A program made the translations under genes and the position numbers. The notes beneath the pieces were generated by a model. The model did not search any database and was not told the origin of the DNA. It was given only the letters and a program-made list of their open reading frames with translations. DNA of 44,445 bases from Croceibacterium sp. (lineage in GTDB: Bacteria > Pseudomonadota > Alphaproteobacteria > Sphingomonadales > Sphingomonadaceae), in contig JANWHA010000059.1 of the NCBI GenBank assembly GCA_025450635.1, positions 1-44,445 of the forward strand, given 5' to 3'. Shown here in pieces: positions 8,995 to 19,059 of this stretch (positions within the stretch are counted from its first letter, which is position 1; each line of letters starts with the position of its first letter).

Positions 8995-9127
8995 AAATCC
9001 TCCCCGAGCTTGCTCGGGGAGGGGGACCGCCAGCCGAAGGCTGGTGGTGGAGGGGTGAGGCCGGAATCGCCCCTCCGTCAGCCGCTTCGCGTCTGCCACC
9101 TCCCCGAGACAAGCTCGGGGAGGATTT
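8995..9127. repeat. Inverted-repeat-bounded intergenic element (bidirectional terminator candidate)
   Basis: The 133-base block has perfect 15-base inverted ends, AAATCCTCCCCGAGC and GCTCGGGGAGGATTT. Each end is itself part of a hairpin: CCTCCCCGAG-CTTG-CTCGGGGAGG on the left and CCTCCCCGAG-ACAAG-CTCGGGGAGG on the right. The interior holds complementary GGTGG..GGAGGGG and CCCCTCC..CCACC tracts. It sits exactly between the convergent genes trxA and the inositol-phosphatase-like gene, and its right end overlaps the latter's TAA stop. The architecture resembles a REP/BIME or MITE unit, and its position suits a two-way terminator. Confidence 0.7.
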
Positions 9128-9938
9128 AATCGGCCAACCCCGCCAACCGCTCCGCCATTACATCCCACAGCTTCGGGCTCGCGGCGCCGAGAAGGCCTGG
9201 ACGATCCCAGTCGTCCACTCGGTACGGCGATCCGTCAGGCCGCGCACCCTTGCCGCCCGCTTCGTTGAGGAACAGGATTCCTGCCGCGTGGTCCCAGGCG
9301 TTGGTCTTCTCGAAGATCGAGATGTCGTTCACGCCGAGGACCAGACGCGGGTATTGCTCGGCGGCGCAGCGGGGGATGTCGACCAGCGTGTAATGCGGGG
9401 CGATCTCGTCGCGGATGGCTTCGCGGCGGCTCTGCTCGAGGAAGATCAGCGAAATCGCCGCGATCGGCGGGCTCGCGTCGGTGGGCTGGGCCGTGACCTT
9501 TTCGCCGTTGATGAAAGCGCCCTTGCCGCGGTGAGCAACGCACAAGCGATCGCTCAGCGGATCGTAGATCCACCCGGTGTGGGCCACCCCGGCCTCGGCC
9601 ATCGCCAGCAGGATGCCGAACGGCTGCCTTCCGTGAGCAAAGTTGTGGGTGCCGTCGATCGGATCGACGATCCAGCAGGGCCCCGCCAGCCGCTCGAGCA
9701 CCGAGGGATCGGCATAAGCCGCTTCCTCGCCGACGATCGGCAGCCCGGGAATGATCTTTGCCAGACCCTCGGCGAGCATCTCCTCGGACAGCTTGTCGGC
9801 CACGGTGACGAAATCGTCGGCCGCCTTCTCCTCGATCTGGTGGGCGGCGAGCGACTGGTAATGCGGCAGGATCGCTTCCTGCGAGACCTTCCGCAGCAAG
9901 TCGTGCACCGCCTGATGGAAGGCCATGATGTCGCTCAT
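9126..9938 (-). CDS. Inositol-monophosphatase family phosphatase (possibly histidinol-phosphatase HisN-type)
   Basis: A 270-residue cytoplasmic Mg2+-dependent phosphatase of the IMPase/HisN/CysQ superfamily. The metal-binding motifs are present in order: VGEEAAY, then WIVDPIDGTHNFAHG, then TNAWDHAAGILFLNEAGG. The substrate cannot be read from the sequence. Candidates are inositol-1-phosphate, histidinol phosphate or 3'-phosphoadenosine phosphate. I chose the start MSDIMAFHQ at 9938, because the ATG overlaps the argJ stop by four bases. The track start at 9992 lies inside argJ. Coupling with an amino-acid biosynthesis gene makes a HisN-like role plausible but unproven. Confidence 0.82.
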   Translation of the reverse strand: MSDIMAFHQAVHDLLRKVSQEAILPHYQSLAAHQIEEKAADDFVTVADKLSEEMLAEGLAKIIPGLPIVGEEAAYADPSVLERLAGPCWIVDPIDGTHNFAHGRQPFGILLAMAEAGVAHTGWIYDPLSDRLCVAHRGKGAFINGEKVTAQPTDASPPIAAISLIFLEQSRREAIRDEIAPHYTLVDIPRCAAEQYPRLVLGVNDISIFEKTNAWDHAAGILFLNEAGGKGARPDGSPYRVDDWDRPGLLGAASPKLWDVMAERLAGLAD

Positions 9939-11161
9939 GAGCGGTAGTCCGCGTTGATGGCTATGTAGCCGTGGGTCAGGTCGCAGGTCCACACGGTGGC
10001 GCGGCCGTCGCCGAGGCCGAGATCGACTTCGATTTGAATCTCGTTGCCCTTCAGATGCGCGGCTACAGGGGCCTCGTCGTAGTCGCCGAGCGGCTGCCCG
10101 TCGCGCGCGGCCCAGGTGCCGCCGAAGCCGATCGACAGCTTGTCGCGGTCAGCCGGCTCGCCCGCCTTGCCGACGGCCATCACGACGCGACCCCAGTTGG
10201 CGTCCTCACCGGCGATGGCGGTCTTGACCAGCGGCGAGTTGGCCACGGCCAGGCCGATGCGGCGCGCGCTGGCGTCGCTGGTTGCGCCGGTCACCCGCAC
10301 TTCGATGAACTTCTGCGCCCCCTCACCGTCGCGCACGACCAACTGAGCGAGCTGGCGGCAGACGTCATGCAGCGCGGCGGCGAACGCATCCGCGCCGGCA
10401 TCGTCGAACGAGGCAAGCGGTGCGTTGCCCGCCCGGCCGGTAGCGAAGGCGAGCACGGTGTCGCTGGTCGAAGTATCGCTATCGACGGTGATGCAGTTGA
10501 ACGTATCCTCGCTCGCCGCGTTCAACAGGCGTTGCAGGAAAGCGGGTTCGACATGGGCGTCGGTGACGACGTAGCCGAGCATTGTGGCCATGTCGGGCGC
10601 GATCATGCCGCTGCCCTTGACGATGCCGGCGAGGGTGACGGTCCGGCCGTCCACCACAGCCGTCGATACGGCCCCCTTTGCAAATGTATCGGTGGTTCCA
10701 ATAGTTAACGCCACTTCTTCCCACGTGCACTCAGGTGCTTCGAGCACTGCGGCCACCCCCGCGCGGGCCTTTTCCTTCGGCAAAGGTACGCCGATCACCC
10801 CAGTCGAGGAAACGAACACGTCGCTCGGCTCGCAATCGAGGTGATGGGCCACCTGGGCCATGATCTGCTCGACCGCCTCGCGTCCGCGATAGCCTGTGAA
10901 AGCGTTGGCGTTGCCGGCGTTGACCACCAGCGCCAGCGCGCGGCCGAGGCGGACCTGCTCGCGCCCCAGCTCGACTTCCGACGAGCAGCACACGTTCTTC
11001 GTGAACACGCCCGCCACGCTGGTGCCTTCGGCGAACTCGACAAATGTCAGGTCGCAGCGGTCCCAGTCCTTGTAATGCGCCCGCGCGATGCGCGGCGTTG
11101 CTCCGGCGATGCGCGGAATCGCGGGAAACGGGAGGGCGAGAGGGGAGCGCTGGAGGTCCAT
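9935..11161 (-). CDS. argJ: Arginine biosynthesis protein ArgJ (glutamate N-acetyltransferase)
   Basis: ArgJ transfers the acetyl group from N-acetylornithine to glutamate, recycling acetyl in arginine synthesis; some members also act as N-acetylglutamate synthase. The 408-residue precursor contains VAGVFTKN, VVNAGNANAFTGYRG and the autoproteolysis site GMIAPDMATMLGY, where cleavage before the Thr creates the N-terminal nucleophile of the beta chain. The C-terminus HGYIAINADYRS is typical. I chose MDLQRSPLALP at 11161, since homology begins there. The track ORF adds 27 unlikely residues. It is translationally coupled to the downstream phosphatase. Whether it is mono- or bifunctional cannot be told here. 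Confidence 0.92.
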   Translation of the reverse strand: MDLQRSPLALPFPAIPRIAGATPRIARAHYKDWDRCDLTFVEFAEGTSVAGVFTKNVCCSSEVELGREQVRLGRALALVVNAGNANAFTGYRGREAVEQIMAQVAHHLDCEPSDVFVSSTGVIGVPLPKEKARAGVAAVLEAPECTWEEVALTIGTTDTFAKGAVSTAVVDGRTVTLAGIVKGSGMIAPDMATMLGYVVTDAHVEPAFLQRLLNAASEDTFNCITVDSDTSTSDTVLAFATGRAGNAPLASFDDAGADAFAAALHDVCRQLAQLVVRDGEGAQKFIEVRVTGATSDASARRIGLAVANSPLVKTAIAGEDANWGRVVMAVGKAGEPADRDKLSIGFGGTWAARDGQPLGDYDEAPVAAHLKGNEIQIEVDLGLGDGRATVWTCDLTHGYIAINADYRS

Positions 11162-11245
11162 CGGCCATGAGCGCATAGGCAATCCCATCGTGCTCCACAA
11201 TCGCGGCTGAAAGACGCACGCTTTGCTTGGACTTGAAGGCAATCA

Positions 11246-11259
11246 TCGCTATCTAGCGA
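11246..11259. promoter_or_regulatory. Short inverted repeat upstream of the 88-aa exported protein gene
   Basis: TCGCTA-TC-TAGCGA is a perfect 6-base inverted repeat ending six bases before ATG 11265, in the divergent gap to argJ. It overlaps a possible TTGGAC-N17-TATCTA promoter (11227-11255). It may be an operator or chance. Confidence 0.25.
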
Positions 11260-11264
11260 CAACC

Positions 11265-11531
11265 ATGCTGCGCCAGTTGCTCACCGCCCTTGCCATTCTC
11301 ACCGGGCTTGCCGCTACCGGCGTGCCGGCGCAGGCGAGCGCCAGCGATGTGGCCGCGGTGCGCCTGGTCGAGACGGCCGAGTTGGCAGTGAAGTGCGTCA
11401 TACCCAGTCCCGGCCCGGCGTTCGCGCCGCAGCCGCTGACCCCGGACGGGGCAAAGAAACCCTGTCCGATGCCGCTTCCGCCGGTGGTCCTTCCGCCGGT
11501 CATGCTGAAGGCCGACCGCGCGCTCGAATAG
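11265..11531 (+). CDS. Small exported proline-rich protein of unknown function
   Basis: An 88-residue product that I do not recognise. The start MLRQLLTALAILTGLAATG gives a clear signal peptide with likely cleavage after AQASA, so the mature part of about 60 residues is periplasmic. The mature part has two cysteines (KCVIPSP and KKPCPMP) and a proline-rich tail (PLPPVVLPPVML), suggesting an extended envelope-associated peptide. I chose ATG 11265 over the track start at 11223, because the signal peptide begins there. The gene lies between divergent argJ and secA, 87 bases before secA. It is small, but the signal peptide argues it is real. Confidence 0.6.
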   Translation: MLRQLLTALAILTGLAATGVPAQASASDVAAVRLVETAELAVKCVIPSPGPAFAPQPLTPDGAKKPCPMPLPPVVLPPVMLKADRALE

Positions 11532-11618
11532 GGCCGCCGCAATCAATCACCGCTTTTCGACCGGGCCGCGCCAAGCCGCGCGGCCGCACATTGCATTTCG
11601 TAGGAACTGGAATCCGCC

Positions 11619-14363
<2,745 letters not shown>

Positions 14364-14425
14364 CGCGCGCCCTCTTGCCGCAATCGTAACGACTGTTAGG
14401 GTTGCCGCAGAGAGGACGGCTGCGG

Positions 14426-15289
14426 ATGGAGATCACCAAGCTCGACCTGCCCAAATGCAAGGTCGGCGAAGGGCCGGTGTGGGACGTCGCCGAACAGGCG
14501 CTGTATTACATCGATATCGTCGAGCGGGCGGTGTTCCGGTGGGACCCCGACAACGCCGATCACAAGCGCTGGAGCGTGCCCGACATCATCGGCTCGATGG
14601 CCCTGCGCGAAGGGGGCGGGGCGATCGTCGCGCTCGGCACGGGCGTGCATTCGCTCGACTTCGCGACAGGCGAAGTCGCCTCGATGGCGGTGGTCAATCC
14701 GGACCCCGAGGTGCAGCTGGCCGACGGCAAGGTCGATCGGGCGGGCCGCTTCGTGTTCGGCACCAGCGACCGGAAAATGGCCGCGCCGAAGGGCGGACTC
14801 TACTCGCTCGATCACGGCCGGCTGACCCAGCTCGATGGCGATATCCACCTCGGCAACGGGCCGTGCTGGTCGCCGGACAGCCGCACCTTTTACCACGCCG
14901 ACAGCCTGCGGCACCTGATCTACGCCTACGATTACGACCTCGAGACGGGTCGCGTCGCCGATCGCCGGCCGTTCTTCGACAGTTCGCGATGGGGCCCGAT
15001 CCCCGACGGCGCGACGGTCGACGCCGACGGTAACCTGTGGACCGCGATCTGCGAGGGTGGGGTGGTGCTGTGCCTCAGCCCGGCGGGCGAGGTGCTGCGC
15101 GAGATCGCCTTTCCGACGCGCATCCCCGCCAGCGTGATGTTCTTCGGGCCCGAGCTCGATCGCCTGTTCGTCCCGACCATCGACCCCTCGTTCATCCCCG
15201 GCCGCGAGGCGGCGCCCGACGACGGGTGCAGCTTCGTCATCGACGGGCTGGGCGTGCAGGGCTTGCCGGAGCCGCGCTATGCCGGGTGA
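14426..15289 (+). CDS. SMP-30/gluconolactonase/LRE family protein
   Basis: A 287-residue six-bladed beta-propeller enzyme of the senescence-marker-30 family. Members are Ca2+/Zn2+-dependent sugar lactonases in uronate or aldonate catabolism. Family features seen are EGPVWD near residue 17 (metal-binding Glu), LADGKVDRAGRFVFG, HLGNGPCWSPDS and GATVDADGNLW, with the expected Asn and Asp ligands. I chose ATG 14426 because MEITKLDLPKCKVGEGP fits the family start. The track start is an upstream TTG at 14402. The stop overlaps the MFS transporter start by 11 bases, implying a two-gene operon. The exact lactone is unknown; a sugar-acid substrate imported by the neighbour is a reasonable inference. 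Confidence 0.85.
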   Translation: MEITKLDLPKCKVGEGPVWDVAEQALYYIDIVERAVFRWDPDNADHKRWSVPDIIGSMALREGGGAIVALGTGVHSLDFATGEVASMAVVNPDPEVQLADGKVDRAGRFVFGTSDRKMAAPKGGLYSLDHGRLTQLDGDIHLGNGPCWSPDSRTFYHADSLRHLIYAYDYDLETGRVADRRPFFDSSRWGPIPDGATVDADGNLWTAICEGGVVLCLSPAGEVLREIAFPTRIPASVMFFGPELDRLFVPTIDPSFIPGREAAPDDGCSFVIDGLGVQGLPEPRYAG

Positions 15290-16481
15290 GATCGACTACA
15301 AGCGGATGCTGCCGCTGATGTTCGCGGTGTTCGTCAACATCGCCGGGTTCAGCCTGATCCTGCCGCTGCTGCCGTTCTATGGCAAGCTGTTCGGCGCCGG
15401 CGCGTTCGAGGTCGCGTTGCTGTTCGCGGCCTACAGCCTCGGCAACGTGTTCGGCGAGATCTTCTGGGGCCGCCAATCCGACAAATGGGGCCGCCGCGCG
15501 GTGCTGGTCGTCACCACCACCGGCGCGGCGCTCACGTACGTCGCCTTCGCTTACGCCCCGGGCCTGTGGCTCGCCATCGGCATCCGCATCGTCAACGGCT
15601 TCTTCGGCGGCACGCTCAGCGTCGCGCAAGGGTTCCTCGCCGACGCCTCGCCGCCGGAAAAGCGCGCCAAGGCGATGGGGTTATTCGGTTCGAGCTTCTC
15701 CGTCGGGCTGGCGTTCGGGCCGGTGATCGGCGGATTGCTCGCGGGGGCTGGAACGACCCTGGCCGATTTCCATGCTCCGATCCTCGCTGCCGCCGGCCTT
15801 TCCGCGATTACCGCGATATGGTCGTTGCTCGTCTTGCGGGACGCGCGCGCGCCGCTCGGCAGGGCCGCCCCACTGCCGCGCTATCGCGAGGCGATGCATT
15901 ACGTCGTGACCCACGGGCTGCTGCTGCGACTGTTCATCATCTCGTTCTTCGGGATTGCCGCGTTCGCCTCGATGGAAGCGATTTACGGCTTGTGGACCAA
16001 GGCGAACTTCGGCTGGACGGCGGAGAACCTCGGCTTCGCCTTCATCGCCATCGGCGCGGGCGGGCTGATCATCCAGCTGTTCTTCCTGCAACCGCTGGTG
16101 ACGCGCTTCGGTTATGGCAAGGTGATCACCGGCGGTCTCGCCGTGCTGGCCGCGTCGATGCTGCTGCAGCCGATCCTGCGCGAATCGCTCGTCGCGGTGC
16201 TCCTGATGGGCACGCTGATGATGGGGCACAGCCTGACTTTTCCGAGCTCCGGGGCGCTCATTTCCGGCACCGCTCCGCCCGAACGCCAGGGTAGCGTGAT
16301 GGGGCTGCTGATGGCTTCCAATGCCTTTGGGCGCATCGTCGTCCCGCCGGCCTTCGGCCTGATCTACGACGCAGGCCACGATGCGCCGTGGTATGCGGGC
16401 GCGGTGATGATCGCGCTGGTCGTGCCGATTGCCCTGCAGGTTGCCGCCATCGGCCGTCGGCCCGCCGCCCGCACTGTCTGA
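15279..16481 (+). CDS. Major facilitator superfamily transporter (TetA/DHA1-like)
   Basis: A 400-residue inner-membrane transporter with 12 predicted hydrophobic segments. The loop 2-3 signature GRQSDKWGRRAVLV (the family GXXXDRXGRR) is near residues 65-78. LADASPPEKRAKAMGLFG, with a following GPVIGGLL, resembles motif C of drug/proton antiporters. A GGAG ribosome binding site lies inside the preceding gene, eight bases before the ATG. The general fold resembles TetA or DHA1 exporters, but the operon with an SMP-30 lactonase could equally mean sugar-acid transport. The substrate cannot be inferred safely. No regulator gene is adjacent. Confidence 0.85.
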   Translation: MPGEIDYKRMLPLMFAVFVNIAGFSLILPLLPFYGKLFGAGAFEVALLFAAYSLGNVFGEIFWGRQSDKWGRRAVLVVTTTGAALTYVAFAYAPGLWLAIGIRIVNGFFGGTLSVAQGFLADASPPEKRAKAMGLFGSSFSVGLAFGPVIGGLLAGAGTTLADFHAPILAAAGLSAITAIWSLLVLRDARAPLGRAAPLPRYREAMHYVVTHGLLLRLFIISFFGIAAFASMEAIYGLWTKANFGWTAENLGFAFIAIGAGGLIIQLFFLQPLVTRFGYGKVITGGLAVLAASMLLQPILRESLVAVLLMGTLMMGHSLTFPSSGALISGTAPPERQGSVMGLLMASNAFGRIVVPPAFGLIYDAGHDAPWYAGAVMIALVVPIALQVAAIGRRPAARTV

Positions 16482-16551
16482 TCGAGGCGGAGCCTGGCCT
16501 TGCCTTGCCCCACCATTGGCGTAGCATCGCCCCGCCGCAGAGGGACCGAAT

Positions 16552-16749
16552 ATGCCCAACCAAGACGAGTCGCAACGCGACCTCAAACACGAGCTCGCCA
16601 ACGCCCAGGCCAGGACGCTCGCCGCGCAGCACTTGCTGAAGCGGGCGGCGGACGAAATCGAAGAGCTTGTCGAATCGGACTGCGCCGATCAGAAGAAGGA
16701 AGAAGCCGCCAAGGCCGCCAAACGTTTCCGCCGCGCCGCTACGGCATAG
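16552..16749 (+). CDS. Small charged helical protein of unknown function
   Basis: A 65-residue product with almost no hydrophobic core: it is rich in Glu, Lys, Ala and Arg and predicted to form one long helix or coiled coil (LANAQARTLAAQHLLKRAAD, then KKEEAAKAAKRFRRAATA). An AGAGGGA ribosome binding site precedes ATG 16552. It lies between the MFS gene and the methyltransferase-like gene on the same strand. I do not recognise a family. A different frame of the same DNA appears as the N-terminal extension of the next ORF in the track, which I reject. Confidence 0.5.
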   Translation: MPNQDESQRDLKHELANAQARTLAAQHLLKRAADEIEELVESDCADQKKEEAAKAAKRFRRAATA

Positions 16750-16792
16750 GTTCCGGCGTCAGGGAAGCGGGCCGCAGGAACGGGAGAGACGT

Positions 16793-17542
16793 ATGAGACA
16801 TGCCGTGAGTTTCGTCGCCGCGTTGGCGCTGGCAGCTGGCGCTTTCACCGCTGCCGCCGTGGCCAAGGCGCCGAGCGCGGCGATCGCCGCCGCGGTGGCC
16901 GATCCGGCGCGCCCGGCGGCCGACACGGCGCGCGATGCCGAGCGCAAGCCGGCGCAGATCATTGCCTTCGCCGGCGTGAAGCCGGGCGACACGGTGATCG
17001 AGCTGATGCCCGGCGGCGGCTATTTCACCCGCATGCTGTCGAAGACGGTCGGCCCCAAGGGCCACGTCTACGGGCTCGTTCCCGAGGGCTTCACCAAGCG
17101 CCCGGGCGCGCTCGACGGGCTCAACGCGCTGGCTGCGCAGTACGGCAACGTGACGATCATGCCGGTCGACCTCGCCAGCTTCAAGGTCCCGGCGCCAGCC
17201 GACGTCGTGTGGACCAGCGAGAACTATCACGACTTCCACAACGGCCCGACCGCCAACATCCCCGGCCTCAACAAGGCGGTGTTCGCCGCGCTCAAGCCGG
17301 GCGGGGTCTATTACATCGAGGACCATGCCGCGGCGAAGGGCGCCGGCACCACGACAACCTCCACGCTCCACCGCATCGAAGCGGCGGCGGCGATCAAGGA
17401 AGCCGAGGCGGCGGGATTCAAGCTCGACGGGCAATCGAACCTGCTCGCCAACCCGGCGGACACGCACGACAAACCGGTGTTCGACCCATCGATCCGCGGC
17501 AAAACCGACAAGTTCGCGCTGCGCTTCAAGAAGCCGCGCTGA
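16793..17542 (+). CDS. Exported SAM-dependent methyltransferase-like protein (COG4798-like)
   Basis: A 249-residue protein with an N-terminal signal peptide (SFVAALALAAGAFTAAAVAKA) followed by a class I methyltransferase fold. Motif I reads TVIELMPGGGYFTRML near residues 65-80; GHVYGLVPEGF and NVTIMPVDLASF follow, then DVVWTSENYHDFHN and ALKPGGVYYIEDHAA. The combination of signal peptide and SAM-type fold is known for a predicted-methyltransferase family and is odd, because SAM is cytoplasmic. The start at 16793 restores the signal peptide; the track start adds 42 residues from the upstream small gene. It lies 83 bases before the NOX-like reductase gene on the same strand. Confidence 0.78.
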   Translation: MRHAVSFVAALALAAGAFTAAAVAKAPSAAIAAAVADPARPAADTARDAERKPAQIIAFAGVKPGDTVIELMPGGGYFTRMLSKTVGPKGHVYGLVPEGFTKRPGALDGLNALAAQYGNVTIMPVDLASFKVPAPADVVWTSENYHDFHNGPTANIPGLNKAVFAALKPGGVYYIEDHAAAKGAGTTTTSTLHRIEAAAAIKEAEAAGFKLDGQSNLLANPADTHDKPVFDPSIRGKTDKFALRFKKPR

Positions 17543-17625
17543 GCCCAACCGGTTAGCGGTAAAGGAACTGAGGCAGCAGGCGTTCGGTTTCGTCTTACCT
17601 TCGGCGACGAAGTGAGGCGCGATCG

Positions 17626-18960
17626 ATGCAGTTCTCGAAGAGCGCGACGACGCTCGTAATTGTGGTCCTGGCCGCGCTGTGGTTGGTCGCCAACACGTCC
17701 GTTCTTCATGCCGCAAGCCTCGGCGCGCTGCGTGAGCCGGCGATTCAGCTTAGCGGGATTCTTGCTGTCACTTTCGCCTGCCTGGGCGCGGTGCTGGCAT
17801 TGCGTTCGCGGTTGCCCGAGCGCTCGTTCGGGGGCCTCGACAAGCTTTACCGCGCCCATCGCGCGTTCGGCATTACCGCGCTGACTTTCGCCATAATGCA
17901 TTGGGCCGTGATTCAGGCCCCGGGATGGTTCGGAGCGCACGGAGGCCACGGACGCGCGCCGCGACATGGCGGACCGGCGACGTCCTCCGCTCTGGAGCGT
18001 TGGTTGCAATCCCAGCACGGCCTGGCCGGCACCCTGGGCAACTGGGGCTTTTATGCGCTCGCCGTCCTGGCGGCCGTCGCGCTCATCACGCGCATTCCCT
18101 ATCGCCTGTTCTATCTCTCGCACCGTCTGATGGCGGTCATCGTGCTGATGCTCGCCTATCACGCGCTGGTCGAGTTCAGCTTCACCCAGTGGGTCAGCCC
18201 CCTCGGCGTCATTCTCGCCATCCTGCTCGTCGCCGGCGTAGCCGCGGCGCTCGTCTCGCTGTCGGACCGGATCGGAGTTCGCCGGACCGGGCGAGGTCGG
18301 GTGACCAACTTCACTTACTATCCGGACCTCAAGGTATTGCAGGCGGAGGTCGAGGTGACGAACGGCTGGCCGGGACACAAGCCGGGCCAGTTCGCCTTCG
18401 TCCACGGCGGCCGCTGGGAAGGGCAGCACCCATTCACGATCGCATCGGCCTGGCATCCCGATGACCGCAAGGTCGTTTTCGTGGCCAAGGAGTTGGGCGA
18501 CTTCACCTCCACTTTGAAAGACCGCGCACGCATCGGCGCGCCGGTCGAGATCGAAGGGCCTTACGGCGCCTTCACTTTCGAGGACGATTGTCCCACGCAG
18601 ATCTGGATCGCCGGCGGCGTTGGCATAACTCCGTTCATCGCGATGATGCGCCAGCGCCAGCGTGAACATGCCAACGGCCACGACGTGCATCTGTTCTACA
18701 CCTCGGAGAACAAGCACGAAGAGGGCCTGGGGAAGCTATCCGACCTCGCCAAAGATGCCGGAATCCACTGGCATTTCCTCCACACGCCGATCGACGGCTT
18801 CCTGACCGGCGAACGGGTTCGCGCCGATGTGCCCAATTGGGCCAGGGCCAGCATCTGGTTCTGCGGCCCGGGGGCATTCGGCAAGGCGATCAGGGACGAC
18901 TTCGCTGCCCATGGCATGCAGCCGGACAACTTCCATCAGGAGCTGTTCGCCTGGCGTTGA
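17626..18960 (+). CDS. NOX/ferric-reductase-like transmembrane flavocytochrome
   Basis: A 444-residue inner-membrane oxidoreductase. The N-terminal half has about six hydrophobic segments. It holds H78/H92 (H-X13-H) in HRAFGITALTFAIMH and H166/H179 (H-X12-H) in HRLMAVIVLMLAYH, exactly the spacing of the heme ligands of NADPH oxidases. The C-terminal half has the FAD motif HPFTIAS, a nicotinamide-nucleotide loop WIAGGVGITPFIAMM and WFCGPGAFGKAI. Electrons would pass from NAD(P)H through FAD and two b hemes to an acceptor on the periplasmic side. The acceptor could be oxygen (NOX) or ferric iron (FRE). GAGG upstream of ATG 17626 is a possible ribosome binding site. Confidence 0.8.
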   Translation: MQFSKSATTLVIVVLAALWLVANTSVLHAASLGALREPAIQLSGILAVTFACLGAVLALRSRLPERSFGGLDKLYRAHRAFGITALTFAIMHWAVIQAPGWFGAHGGHGRAPRHGGPATSSALERWLQSQHGLAGTLGNWGFYALAVLAAVALITRIPYRLFYLSHRLMAVIVLMLAYHALVEFSFTQWVSPLGVILAILLVAGVAAALVSLSDRIGVRRTGRGRVTNFTYYPDLKVLQAEVEVTNGWPGHKPGQFAFVHGGRWEGQHPFTIASAWHPDDRKVVFVAKELGDFTSTLKDRARIGAPVEIEGPYGAFTFEDDCPTQIWIAGGVGITPFIAMMRQRQREHANGHDVHLFYTSENKHEEGLGKLSDLAKDAGIHWHFLHTPIDGFLTGERVRADVPNWARASIWFCGPGAFGKAIRDDFAAHGMQPDNFHQELFAWR

Positions 18961-18979
18961 TGCGAAGTGAAAGAAACGG

Positions 18980-19048
18980 TTCCGCGCGTGGGATCGAACC
19001 GACGACCAAGTGATCGGCGGTCATTCTCTACTGCTAAGTTAGCGGGCG
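18980..19048 (-). pseudogene. Degenerate tRNA-like sequence related to tRNA-Asn
   Basis: Read on the minus strand, GTAGAG and the stretch GATCACTTGGTCGTCGGTTC align with the D-arm and the anticodon-to-T-arm of the intact tRNA-Asn at 20731-20805. Two bases are missing after GTAGAG, the anticodon position would read GCC, and the acceptor and T stems no longer pair. No CCA follows. It is in the same orientation as the intact gene, on the other side of the broken glycosidase gene. I read it as a decayed tRNA copy, not a functional tRNA. Confidence 0.6.
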
Positions 19049-19059
19049 TACCGGACCGT

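Noticed and set aside
16667-16792. 42-residue N-terminal extension of the methyltransferase-like ORF
   Set aside because: It is out of frame inside the 65-residue gene and would bury the signal peptide that begins at 16793.
17564-17584. GGAAC...CGTT resembling an EcfG general-stress promoter upstream of the NOX-like gene
   Set aside because: The spacer is 12 bases, whereas EcfG promoters need 16-17; shifting to GGTT gives a poor -10.
18980-19048. Functional tRNA-Gly (GCC anticodon position)
   Set aside because: The acceptor and T stems do not pair and two bases are missing, so it is treated as a decayed tRNA-like sequence.
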